The translations under genes were made by a program, and so were the position numbers. A DNA stretch of 64,000 nt from Vitis vinifera (taxonomy: Eukaryota; Streptophyta; Magnoliopsida; Vitales; Vitaceae), in contig NC_081820.1 in the NCBI RefSeq assembly GCF_030704535.1, positions 2,682,501 to 2,746,500 on the forward strand. Direction: 5' to 3'. Below are positions 24,440-35,894 of this stretch, piece after piece (position 1 is the stretch's first letter; every line of letters starts with the position of its first letter). A model generated the notes under the pieces. It saw only the letters and a program-made list of their open reading frames with translations. It was not told where the DNA came from and did no database searches.

Positions 24440-26060
24440 ATGGATGCCATGGATTCCAATCTTAAAGGTCAATTTTCTCATCCTTTCTTCCATTTTCCCG
24501 TTAGTTTTCAGATTCTCAGGATTTTCTTTGCCAAAGTTGGTTGATTCTTCTGGGGTTTTGGTTTTGTTTTTCTTCTGCAGGGATGGCTGTTGTGATAATG
24601 GGTGTCTGTGGGTCTGGGAAATCGTAAGTCCTCATTACCCATTTCGCTACGTGTCCCTTGAACTTTCCGGGAAATTCCAATTTTCTCATTATGCCCATCA
24701 TGCCCACCTTGTTTGGATGCTTAGAAAATTTGTTTACTTATTTTCCTTCTGATTTCTTGAATGATTGTTGACCTTGTTGTATAGTCCATACCTGTTGCCT
24801 TCGTTTGTTTGGGGAAATTAGAAATTCTGTCTTCAATGAAGATGACATTGAAAACTGTTACAGAAAATGCGAGAATGTTGTCATATTTCAATTAAATTTA
24901 GGGTTTTAATGATTGAAAATGATCAAAGATGACAAGTTCTGTTGTCTATTTCATCATTTTCATTTCCAAATAGCGAGAAAATTTTTGAAAAACTAATCTT
25001 CATTCTGCTACAAAACATGCTTTTAGGGATTTCAAAATCTTTCCTCCACTGAAACCAATCTGCATTCGATGCTTGAAAGGAATCATGTTTTGCTGTTGAT
25101 TGTCCAAAACCCGAAAAATATGTAGCTACACATGCCTTGTAACAACTTTGGAATGATGGTTTTCTGTTTCATTAATCGTAGATTGCATCTTGGTAGATGA
25201 ACGTAGATCGATATAATGTTGGTTTTGTTTGGTTTCTGAGAAAATGTAGGAAAATAGATGAAATTACAACTTTTGAGTCTGAATCTTAGTTTCTTCGTCA
25301 TTGGGACCTGAAAAAGAACAATAAACTCCATGCAGCTGAACCTAATATGAGAATGTTGCCTGGATGAAACAGAGAACAGAACAAAACCCTAGTCTCATTT
25401 TTTTTCACTGCATTTTCTTGACAAACAAACAGTAATTTCTGCATCTGCTCATGTATTGAATGGTGTTTCAACAGTACAATAGGGAATATGCTTGCAAAAG
25501 TCCTGAATTGCAGCTTTCTTGATGCTGATGATTTCCACCCAGAATCAAATAAAGGTAAATACACAACTTCATTCTAACAGTTGAGCATGAAATTATAATC
25601 CTACCGAAAAATTTCATCCTCATTTCATTGAAATTGTCATTTGTGCCACAAAACAGATAAGATGAAGAGAGGGATTGCTCTATCAGACAAAGACCGGATT
25701 CCCTGGCTTGAAACACTAAGGAATGCTCTAAGAGAGCACTTGCTTAGCAACAACACTGTGGTTCTCGGGTGCTCTGCCCTGCAGAAGAATTACCGAGAAA
25801 TTCTTAGGTCTGCAGACCCTAACTATGAGCATGGAAGCTTTGAAAGCATGGTGAAGTTTGTTTTGTTGGATGCCCGGGCTGAGGTGATAGCCGCTCGGCT
25901 AGAGAAAAGAGCAGCAGAAGGGAATCATTTCATGCCTCCAAACCTTCTTCAGTCTCAGTTGGACTCACTTCAGCTTGATCCTTCAGAAGGCATACTCAAG
26001 GTTGATGCTACTCAAAGTCCTGACGATACTGTCAATGGCATACAAGCTCTGATCTTCTGA
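24440..26060 (+). CDS. Gluconokinase (thermoresistant GntK type, EC 2.7.1.12)
   Basis: Four exons: 24440-24467, 24581-24623, 25475-25554, 25657-26060, joining in frame at GT-AG introns to give 184 residues. It phosphorylates D-gluconate to 6-phosphogluconate, feeding the pentose phosphate pathway. The P-loop GVCGSGKS (residues 17-24) is split by intron 2 at the serine codon. It is followed by LDADDFHPESNKDKM, the GntK signature with Asp and His near the substrate, and then by GIALSDKDRIPWL. VVLGCSALQKNYR, FVLLDA and the adenylate-kinase-like lid LEKRAAEGNHFMPPNLLQSQ complete the fold. Length matches bacterial and plant members of the family (about 170-190). The start MDAMDSNLKGM is chosen because its exon splices in phase; no transit peptide is seen, so the enzyme is probably cytosolic. 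All motifs are intact. Confidence 0.93.
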
Positions 26061-26690
26061 TCGTCAATTCCTCAGACAAAAATTAGGTATTCAAGACCTT
26101 ATCTAGTTGAGATGAAAAGGAGTTTTATTTTATTTTATTTTTTATTTTTATTTAATCTAATTCAAGTTGAAGATGGCTCCATCAAACATGACTGATTGGT
26201 TTCAAAGTCTCACCAGATTCATTTCCATGTTTTTTTCGTCACTAGGTGTAATTGAACCCGAGCATTTGCCTTATGAATATACAGACAGGAAGTGAAAAGG
26301 AATCCATAGGAATGACACAGACTCAAATGACAACAATGGCAGGAATCTAAAATTGGTGAAAAATAGATTTTATTTTGTAACTGAACATCACTTCTTGAAA
26401 GTGCAATGCCATAGATCTTGATAATTTTTGTTGGATATGAATAAAAATGTTTCTACTCGTGCTTGCCTTGGTTGTAAGGTGCTAAAAAAATTATGGTTCG
26501 GGATTTAAATAAGTCAAGATCAAGATAACAACAGCTTATCAAAAGAATGAACATACCTAAAGGATTTATGCAGGTTTAGTAAAAGCTGCATATGCACATC
26601 CTATGCAGGTTATGGTAGCAAAGAGGAGAAATGGAAAAAAAAAGAGGCAAAATATGGTTTAATTTTTTAGTTTCTTATCATTGTGGTTTT
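26061..26690. other. 3' flank of gluconokinase and intergenic sequence
   Basis: AT-rich with a TTTTATTTTA tract at 26122-26152. The hexamer AATAAA on the plus strand at about 26441 could serve polyadenylation. No gene seen. Confidence 0.4.
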
Positions 26691-27835
26691 TGAGGATACT
26701 AATCGATTGTCTAGTATAAAGCCTATTATCACCCCTTGTGCATGAGTGCTTAAGAAAAGCCAAAGTCAGTGACACTATGTTTTATTATGCAAGCTACATT
26801 GAGGGTGTCTTTTGGTATGAGCCTATCCTCACATCCCATGCATAGAGGCCTAAGTTTAGGAGACTATTGTCACAAGATGATTCAAATGAGCCTCCCCATG
26901 GGCTTATATAGAGCCAGGAAGCTTCTGGAGACTCCTAGAGTGGGAAGAGAGTGTGGAAGGTTCTAGAGATGCCTGGAGGAATCCACACAACTCTACACTA
27001 TGGTGGAAGACATGAGAGGAGTCCACAGCCTTCTAAAGAATTCCAGAGGTCTCTTGTATATTTTTGTACATAGGCTTGTACCTAAAATGATGTTGGACAT
27101 TCTAGAATATACTTGAATTGGAAGGAACCCTCCAAGGTTCCAGAGAGTTCCATTGGTGCCTATAAATAGGTGAGGGCCTCATTTGGCCAAGGCACCAAGC
27201 AAGTGAGTCTTCAAAACACTTGTAAAGGCTTCCTTGAGTAATAAGAGCTTCCATTCTCTAAGAGTTGCCTACTAAGCTTCTTAAGCTTTCGAGTTGTGAG
27301 CATCTTAGCCTAGCAAGCTAAGCATTGGGAGCAAGGCTGACTTAGCAAGATCAAGTGTCTTGACTTGCCTAAGTGTCGCACGAGCTTAGTGAACGACTAA
27401 GTCCGTGACACTATGCTTTGATTGTCATGGCTTGTTCTTGGGTGCTTAGGAGAAACAAATTACGCAACACTATGCTCCGGTATGCAAGCTACATTGAGAG
27501 GGTCTTTATCAAGTTTAAAACTTGTCTAGTATGGGTCTATTGTCATGCCCTATCCATGGGTGCTTAGGAGAAGTCTTAAGTTTGGGACACTGATTGTCAT
27601 GCCTTGTGCTTGGGTGCTTAGTGAGAAACCTAAGTATGCGACACCATACTTTGATATGCAAGCTACATTGAGGGTGTCTTTCTCAAGTTTAAAACTCGGC
27701 TAGTACAAGTCTATTGTCATGCTTTATGGGTGCTCGGGAGAGGCCTAAGTTTCATTTTGTCCAGCATGAAGTTACTGTCATGCCTTGTGGATGGGTGTTT
27801 AGGAGAGGCCTAAGCTTGAGACGCCATAATCTCAG
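26690..27835. repeat. Degenerate tandem-repeat array interrupted by a solo LTR
   Basis: Recurring words are tgcaagctacattgaggg (about 26788, 27483, 27656), cattgtcatgcc-type runs with tgggtgctta (26742, 27454, 27569, 27614, 27785), taagtttgggac-type segments and ctagtatgggtctattgt (27525, 27700). The order of words repeats imperfectly, so this is a worn array of long units. Positions 26868-27410 are a later insertion. Confidence 0.7.
26868..27410 (+). mobile_element. Solo LTR (543 bp)
   Basis: Begins tgtcac and ends gtgaca, a perfect 6-bp TG...CA inverted terminal pair. Both sides are flanked by ctat (26864-26867 and 27411-27414), consistent with a short target duplication. A promoter-like cctataaatagg lies at about 27161-27172. 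There is no internal coding region and no second LTR, so it is best read as a solo LTR. The superfamily is not determined. Confidence 0.72.
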
Positions 27836-30800
27836 TTATGCTGGTTTTAGGAAAGTATTAAGAAAAAAAAAATTAAGAAAATGATTTTCTCGTATTCGGT
27901 TTTATTAAGGAAAATATTTAAAAAAAAAAACAAATATAATTCAAAATGATTAGAAATTTATGTATTTTCAAATTATTTAATCATTATATAAAAATTAAAA
28001 TAAATAAAATGAGTTGACATAAAAAAAATTTATTGATATTAAATATATTTTTTATTTTCCTTCGTTATATCTTTCCTTCTACTTTCTTCTTTGTTTTCTT
28101 TCTTTTGTATTTTTCAGCAAATTTTCTAGGAATCAAACATTACCTTAAGAAATAGAGAAACAATTGTAAAAATATTTTTCTCCTCATTTTTTTTTTCTAC
28201 TTTCATAAAAGTGAGGAATTTTTTTTTAAATAGAAAAACAAACAAGAAACAACTTTTATAATTTTTTCATATTTCTTTATTTCCTTATATTTTTCTTCTA
28301 TTTTCTTTTCTTGAACCTTTTGGGAACTAAATATATATTAAAAAATGAAGTATAATATAAATAAAATATATAAAAAACATAATACATAAAAAAGATAATT
28401 ATAAATATTTTTCAATATTAGCACAATTTCTTTGGAAAATTACTAATTTACTATTATGTACATATTTTTTAAAATCTTTACTAATTTATTATGTACATAT
28501 ATGAATAAGAAAATAACTTAATTTTATTTAATAATTTAATTGTATTTAATAATTTAATTGTATTTAATAATTTAATTGTACTTGACCTTAACTAAAATTG
28601 CACTAGGGTAAAATCAAAGAATCATTCACATTATCATTTTTCCACTACAAGAATAAAATATTTGTTAGAGTTGTTCATTATACATTTTTTTTATTGCAAA
28701 TTAAATCATAATTATGAAATTTCAAAAAATTAATTAGTTTTATTTCAAAATTTAATTAATTTTATTTATTACCTAATATTATATATAAAAAAACTCTAAT
28801 TCTATGTTTGATTCCTGGAAGTAGTAAGAAAAGAAGAAAAAAATCATAAAGAAAATAGTTTTCTCGTGTTTGGTTTCATTAAAAAAATATGAAAGAAAAT
28901 CAAATATAATTAAAATTAATTAAAATTTTATGAATTTGAAAATTATTTTATTTTTATATAATAGAGAAAAATAAGTGAAATGGGTTTGAAAAAACATTTT
29001 AAAATAATTCATTAACTTTGAATCTACTTTTTATTTTCCTTCTACTTTTTCTTTTCATAGTCTATTAATTTTTACTAATTTATTATGCACTTCCTAAACT
29101 ATTATTTTTATTTAAACATTATTACTGAACTATTTCTTTAATTAAAACAAAATTTCTAAGCTATCAAACGCTCAATTTCACATACACCCAATAAATATAT
29201 ATAAAAAAAATATTTATAGATACCAATAAAAATGAAACTAAATAAAAGTAGGAAAATAAAATAAGTACCCAAACAAAAGCTTACAATAAGCTCAATGCCT
29301 CACTTACACCTTCAGTGAGCCTCCTTTTCTTTCATAAAATTTGGTTCTCCACGTGTCATAAATTTACGCTCACCCAATGCAATACCAATAACAGAATAGG
29401 GTCATGCAAAACAAAAGGGAGTCCAAAGTAAATATGCATAGCCTAAAATAATTCAAGCCCAAATGTAATAAACCCAAAAACATCCTTCAAATTGATCTAA
29501 CAAATTTCACTACTAAAAAAAATGGACCCAAAATTAGCGACAAAAATATCTCACATCCCATAAACCTTAATCCAAGATTCCGAATTAATCAGCAAAATAC
29601 AAGTACAATTAACCAAGCCCAAAATATGACAAAACAAGATAAATTCAATTAGACCTAAATTTAATATCTCATAATTCAAGTCTAATTTAATATACAAATC
29701 GAATCCTAAACCAAAATCAAGCTCAATTTAATAAATGTATAACTAAACAAGTTAAGCAAGCCCAAATTTCCCAAACCACTACCTAGAAATCAAATAATAA
29801 TAATAATAATAACAACAAAAGAAAATAAAATAAAATAAAATGAAAATAAAAATTTTACCTCACGCTTGAAGCCTAAAGTGGAGAAGAAGGTTGTGCAGCA
29901 AGATGCACTGGGTTTGGGTGTCGCGGGTAAATAGAGTGTGGGAAGAGGGTCTGATGGTGAGGTCGTGTGAGTGTGTGTGTGGGGAGAAGAAATAAAGGAA
30001 AGTAAGAGAGAAAATGGGGAAGAAAGAGAGAAGGGAGAAGGAAGGGCTGTGTCTCTGTGAGTGGCCATGTGTGGTGAGGGGGAGAGTGAAGAAAAAATGG
30101 AATGAAAAAATGAGAGAAAAAAGGAGAAAAGAAAATGGAAAGGGAAAGAAGAGGAGAGAGAGTGGGGGGAGTGTGGGCAGAGATAAAAAGGAGGAAAGAA
30201 AAAAAAAAAAATAAAGAAAAAATAATAATAATAAATAAGATAATATATAAAATAAAAATAAAATAATAAAAACTAAAAATTAAAAAATGTGAGTAGATAA
30301 AAAATTTAAATATAATCGAGATTCAAATTTAAGAATAAAATTGAAGTCAAAACTAATATAAAAATAAATTTAAGACAAATATTAGATTTATATCCGTAGA
30401 CATAAAAAAATTAATGAATTAAATTATCACTAATTTGGTTGATAAGTTTCCTTAATCTTCAATTACAAAAAAGGATAATAAAATAAAAATAATAAAATTA
30501 AAAAATGTGAGTAGGTAAAAAAATTCATATATAAAATTTAAGAATAAAATTAAAATCAAAATTAATATAAAAATAAATTTAAGATAAATATTAGATTTAT
30601 ATCACCTTAGGGTGTTTGGTACACGGGAATAGGGAATAAAAATAGACATCTCATTCATATTCTCCCTTATTCTTATGTTTGGATAAATGTTAAGAAGGTA
30701 TAAATGAAATAAAAAATTATTCGAGAAGAAATCAAATTCAACTTATAAGTCGGATTTAAATTCATCAAAAGTAGGTGGTATTCCCATTCATCATTCACTT

Positions 30801-31396
30801 CTATGCAACAAGTTATTCTCCCAAACTGAATCAATCAAACCTTACACGATATTTAGAAAAAAAAAATTCAATTTATAATTTATAGGGTTTTGAATGAAAT
30901 TTGAATTCTTATATTTCCTCTTTTGGAAATAGGAAAAAACATTTGATAGCTTTGAAAATTTAAATATTATAATAAACATATTTTTTTCTTTTTTTTTAGT
31001 AAATTATAATTTTATAACTACTTAAGCATGATAAATTATTCAAATTTTTAATAAAAATGATAATTGAATATTTGTATATTAGGGTTATATGATTTTTTTT
31101 TATGGTTAATTTTTTATTTATTGAGTATATAAATATTTTTAGTCTTATTATTTAATAACAAAAAAACTCTCAAAATTTTTTTTTTTAAAAATAAAAATAA
31201 AAAATTATTTTAAATTATATGGAAGGATATTATTGTAAATTTTTTTTTTTTCATTTCCATTCATATTATTATCAAACATTATAATGGAAATAAATAATCA
31301 TTTCAATTTGCATTCCTAAGTTCATCCAAATGCTAGAAATAAAATCATCAAATTCATTTATATCCACTAAGAAATAAGAATGAAAACAAAATATTC
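27836..31396. other. Very AT-rich intergenic region with MITE-like repeats
   Basis: 27840-28310 and 28800-29110 share words (gaaaatgattttctcgt, tttggttt...attaa) and look like two copies of one AT-rich MITE family. 28519-28581 is an 18-bp tandem repeat of the type taatttaattgtatttaa (about 3.5 copies). 29780-30230 holds AAT repeats and a GA-rich tract. 30605-31370 starts gggtgtttggtacacggg and ends with cattcctaagttcatcc, suggesting another element. Translations of the short open frames are low-complexity; no gene is supported. Confidence 0.5.
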
Positions 31397-31650
31397 ACTC
31401 TCTACTTACTAATAATAATAATATATTATTAGAATTCAAGTAAAACTTCATTTAATTATTAGAACTTTAAAAAAAATATTTAAAATTAAAAATAAATAAA
31501 AACCAAAATTTTTGAAAGTTATGTTTCCTTTGATAAATTTTATAGCTCATTTATCTAAATTTTTTTTATTTAAAATGAAATTGTTAATTTTTCATTTTTA
31601 AAATTCAATTCATTTAATACTATTATTATTATTATTAGTAAGTAGAGAGT
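31397..31650. mobile_element. 254-bp element with 29-bp perfect inverted terminal repeats
   Basis: actctctacttactaata at the left end (31397 onward) is the exact reverse complement of the right end tattagtaagtagagagt (up to 31650). The match runs for about 29 bases through the AAT units. The middle is AT-rich and non-coding. Size and structure fit a MITE; it ends directly upstream of the CDC20 5' leader. Confidence 0.8.
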
Positions 31651-31664
31651 TTCCGACCGTTTGT
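31651..31664 (+). promoter_or_regulatory. Candidate M-phase-specific activator (MSA-like) site
   Basis: The reverse strand reads caaacggtcgg, containing the AACGG core followed by two pyrimidines, as in MSA elements bound by three-repeat MYB proteins. CDC20 genes are expressed in G2/M, so such a site would make sense about 250 bases upstream of the ATG. Only one core is seen, so this is weak. Confidence 0.35.
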
Positions 31665-31740
31665 TATCGTTATTTAGCAGAGAGTCTGAATTGGACCCTT
31701 TATTGTTATTGAGAGTGTTTCAGAAAATTCTTGCATTCTT

Positions 31741-31846
31741 GCGTTCTCAGAAATTGATCCAAAGCCCTCTCCATATCTACAATTTCTCAATTGGCGTTCT
31801 CACAAGCCTTCGGATCCAAAGCCTTCTCCATATCCACAATTTCTCC
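31741..31846 (+). repeat. Tandem duplication in the CDC20 5' leader
   Basis: gatccaaagccctctccata (31756 onward) recurs as gatccaaagccttctccata at 31813, an offset of 57 bases. Each copy is preceded by gcgttctca. This lies upstream of the start codon in probable leader sequence. Confidence 0.8.
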
Positions 31847-31909
31847 ATACAGTTTCATATCTACATTTTTTTTTCATTATTTTGTGTTTTTTACTTTTGT
31901 TCTAACGTT

Positions 31910-34838
31910 ATGGATGCAGGGTCTTTGAGCTCCTTGAACTGTAACAGCACGTATAAATGCCCTCTCCAGGAGCAGTTTCATCGGAGAAGGAAGACCAGGG
32001 AGAATGTAAGAAAATTGTACTTTCTTTGGTTGTTGTTGTTGTTGTTGTTTTTTCTTTTAAAGCAATTGTTCTGAATTCTGGAATTTGGGTTTTTTTTTCT
32101 GTCTTTTAAATTTGATTTCTGAGACTAGGGTTTCTTTTTTGTTTGTTTCTTTTTCTTTTTTTCTTTGTCTCTCTTAAATTTGATTTTTGATTCAATATAT
32201 GAAATAATTGTTTTGATTTCTGGATTTTTTTTTCCCAAAATTTGTTTTCTCAGTCTAGGGTTTTTGATTGATTTGTAATAGGGTTCTTTAAATTGGTTCT
32301 TCTTTTGATTTCTGAAATGGGGGGTTTACCTAAATTTGATCTATGACATTTCTGTAATGGGGGCATTTTGTTTTTATGATTTATTTGTTCCTGGTTTGAT
32401 TTCCAAAACAATTATTTTGATTTCTGAAAACAGATGTTCCCTTGAAATTGATTCCTGGATTTGGTTTTTTGCTTGATATCTGAATTAGAGATTTTTCTTT
32501 ATAACTCTTTTGGTGATGGGAGCATTTTGATATCTCTAATTCTTTATAACTGAATTAGAGATTTGTTTTCTCAGTCTAGGGTTTTTGATTGATTTGTAAT
32601 AGGGTTCTTTAAATTGGTTCTTCTTTTGATTTCTGTAATGGGGGCATTTTGTTTTTATGATTTATTTGTTCCTGGTTTGATTTCCAAAACAATTATTTTG
32701 ATTTCTGAAAACAGATGTTTCCCTTGAAATTGATTCCTGGATTTGGTTTTTTGCTTGATATCTGAATTAGAGAATTTTCTTTATAACTGTTTTGGTGATG
32801 GGACCTTTTTGATTTTTTTTTAAATCCTTTTATAAAAAAATTTGTTTCTTAATAATTTTTTTGATTTCAGAACTGGGGTGTTTCTTTCTTTCAAAGTTGT
32901 TTTCTGTGTCCTTTGTTTCTTTTAATTGATTTCTGTAACATGGGCCTTATGTTTTGAAATCCGTTTTACAGTTGGACAGATTCATTCCCAACCGATCAGC
33001 CATGGACTTCGACTATGCTCATTACATGCTGACCAAAGGGAGGAAAGGCAAAGAGAACCCAAGTGTTCTCAGCCCATCCATTGAGGCTTATTTGAAGCTC
33101 TTGGCTAATACCTTCCATATGAACAGAGGCCGCATCCTCGCCTTTAAGAACAAACCACCGACTCCAGTAGAGCTGACACCACGTGAATTCTTGTCTCCTG
33201 TTCGCCAATTCAAGCCCTCAAAGCCTAAACAGCATATTCCCCAGGTTGGACAAGTTCAAAATTAGGTCAATAAAATGGAGTTTATGATATTTGCAGACCA
33301 TTTGATCTCTACTTGTTTCCTTCATTTGATTGTTATTCTTTACTTTATCAGATTTAATTTTTTTTTTTCTTTTTTGATGGCTTTTGGATTTGATTGGATG
33401 CAACAGACTCCTGAGAGGACATTGGATGCTCCTGATATTATAGATGATTATTACTTAAACTTATTGGACTGGGGTAGCAGCAACATTCTTGCAATTGGTC
33501 TTGGAAGCACGGTACATTTTTGGGATGGTTCAAATGGTTCTACCTCAGAGCTTGTTACTGTTGATGATGAGAATGGCCCTGTTACAAGCATCAGTTGGGC
33601 TGCTGATGGACAACATATTGCCATTGGCTTGAACAACTCTGATGTTCAGCTATGGGATTCTACAGCTAATCAACTGGTATGTAGGTTTTTGTTGTTTGAA
33701 CCTTTGGACTGGTCTTTTGTTGATGATTTCTTAATAGAGTGATGTTCTATCAATTATGCAGCTGAGGACTCTGAGAGGTGGCCACCAATCTCGAGTCGGT
33801 TCTCTAGCTTGGAACAACCACATCCTTACAACTGGAGGAAGGGATGGTAAGATCATTAACAACGATGTGAGAGTGCGATCACACATTGTGGAAACTTATA
33901 GAGGACACCATCAAGAGGTTTGTGGATTGAAATGGTCTGCCTCAGGCCAGCAGCTAGCAAGTGGAGGGAACGACAACATGCTCTACATATGGGACAGGTC
34001 CATGTCCTCTTCGAATTCACGTTCTCAGTGGCTTCATAGGCTTGAAGACCACACTGCTGCAGTGAAAGCCCTTGCTTGGTGCCCTTTCCAGAGCAATTTG
34101 TTGGCCTCTGGTGGAGGTGGAAACGACCTATGCATAAGGTTTTGGAACACCCATACGGGTGCATGCTTGAACACAGTGGACACAGGCTCACAGGTCTGTG
34201 CTCTGCTGTGGAACAAAAAGGAGAGGGAGCTGCTTAGTTCCCATGGCTTTTCACAGAATCAACTTACTCTGTGGAAGTACCCATCAATGGTGAAGATTAC
34301 TGAGCTTACTGGTCATACATCCAGAGTTCTTTTCATGGCTCAGGTACTAATATGGATCTTAGTTTAGTGAATGTTTCTCGGTAACAAATCTTTATGGCTA
34401 TGTTTGGTTCCCAGAAAATTTAAGAGTAAATGCAAAGAAAAGAAAATAGAGAGGAGAATTAGAAAGAAAGAAAAATGAAGGAAAAAAAAAAGATTTTAAG
34501 TCGATAAATTATTTTTATATGCTTGTTCAAACTCATTTTACTTATTTTTACTATTTGATATAAAGATTAAATAATTCGAAAATGCATAAGTTTCCAACTA
34601 ATTTTAATTATATTTGATTTTCTTTGATGTTTTTATAGAGTACAAATAAACATGAGAAAATTATTTTCCTTTGTTCTGATTTTCTTGATCAACACCTTTG
34701 CAGAGCCCAGATGGATGCACAGTGGTAACTGCTGCAGGAGATGAGACACTCAAATTTTGGAATGTCTTCGGCACCACCCCAGAAGTGAAAAATGCTGCAC
34801 CAAAAGAGCTGTTTCCACATTTCAGTCGAATCCGTTAG
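31910..34838 (+). CDS. CDC20: CDC20, WD40 activator of the anaphase-promoting complex
   Basis: Five exons: 31910-32005, 32972-33244, 33407-33676, 33762-34343, 34704-34838, all phase 0, giving 451 residues, the usual CDC20 length. The product binds the APC/C ubiquitin ligase and presents mitotic substrates such as cyclin B and securin. The C-box region [12 protein letters not shown] starts at residue 33, a KEN motif lies at residues 59-61, and [12 protein letters not shown] lies near residue 103. Seven WD40 blades follow, with WD-type ends VHFWD, VQLWD, LYIWD, IRFWN, LTLWK and LKFWN. The last two residues are Ile-Arg, the IR tail that docks on APC3 and APC10. The start MDAGSLSS matches the conserved N-terminus of plant CDC20 proteins. 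CDC20 rather than CCS52/FZR is favoured by [19 protein letters not shown]. Plants carry several copies; which paralogue this is cannot be told. Confidence 0.95.
32243..32806 (+). repeat. Tandem duplication inside CDC20 intron 1
   Basis: 32243-32525 recurs at 32564-32806 at high identity. Shared words include cagtctagggtttttgattg and cctggtttgatttccaaaac. The offset drops from 321 to 281 bases part way, so the first copy has about 40 extra bases near 32320-32350. It lies wholly inside the intron and does not touch the splice sites. Confidence 0.88.
34385..34690. mobile_element. MITE-like insertion in CDC20 intron 4
   Basis: AT-rich block starting atgtttggttcccagaaaat and ending gaaaattattttcctttgtt. 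Its two halves are loosely reverse-complementary, and the words resemble those at 27890-28300 and 28800-29100. It fills nearly the whole intron. Confidence 0.45.
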
Positions 34839-35893
34839 GTTTCATTTGAGCATTGAAAAGTATCAGGGGAAAGAAGAAACATGTTTAAGGCTCTTAAAAT
34901 TTCTCCATATTTTTTCTCCAACTTAAATCATTTGAAACAAAGAGTTTTTGGAAGTCTTCAAAATTTCAATCAATTTTCATCATTTGAGATTTTCTTTCGC
35001 ATTTTCCATCAAAGCCAAATACAAGAATGAGATTCTCCCATATTTTTTTTCCTTTCCCTGATACTTCCCTAATCAAATGAAGTGTTATGGATGATGGGAA
35101 AAGGTAGATAAGGGATCATGATGGGCTTCACTCCATCAATCTGATAATTTGTGTAAATGTCCCAGCTGAAGTTTCACAGTTTGCTGGGCTTTCTTTTTGG
35201 AAAAAGGCTACTCAAAGGTAGGTGGTTAATCTTGTTCATGAATCAATAAAGCTGTATTTTGAGCGGAAATGCAGATTCTGATGTTGTTTGGATTAACCTT
35301 CAAATCCAGAAGTCCAAATCCAAATGCACTTTCACCTTGAAAGGGTATTCAGTAGAAGCTGAAGGTTGGCCTGCTTCTTCTTTGGTTAGAGAAGAGTAAA
35401 GAATTCAGCTGTTGGCCTCCCTCTGATTGGTTTTCTTGTTTCTTTTGCCAAAAACAAAGGGCTGTTGCCTTGTCTCTGATTGTTGTCTTTGTATTTTGAG
35501 AATCTGAAACTGGGTGTTTGAAACTAGACTGAAGTAATTTATGGTTATCATATTGTAGATTTGTTTCATTTTGGACATCTGAAATTGATTTGACTTTCAC
35601 TAACTCCAAGTTCATCGGGGGTGGACATTTTTCCGAAAAAATACCAATACATAAAGAGATACAAACCTTTCTCTAAAGGAAACTTCGGTATCATGTTGAA
35701 CACTCAATTTTCCTAAAAGTAAAAGTTTAAGATTCAAGATCTGAATCTTTTGTTTGAATTATTATGTATTACTTTTTATTTCTTTTAAGTTTTTTATTTT
35801 TATTTTTATTTATTTATTTATTTTTTCTATATGTCTAATCATTTTGTGATGTTTGGATAAGATTCTTGTTTTCTATTGTTAAAAACAGAAAAT
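34839..35893. other. 3' flank of CDC20 and intergenic sequence
   Basis: The CDC20 3' untranslated region probably runs to about 35250; a possible AATAAA lies at about 35245. After that comes AT-rich sequence with no gene. Confidence 0.45.
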
Positions 35894-35894
35894 A

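Noticed and set aside
29790..30214. Opposing open frames in the GA-rich tract
   Set aside because: Purine-rich low-complexity sequence lacks stops on one strand by composition; no coding signal.
33856..34216. Minus-strand open frames within CDC20 exon 4
   Set aside because: Shadows of the conserved WD40 coding exon on the other strand.
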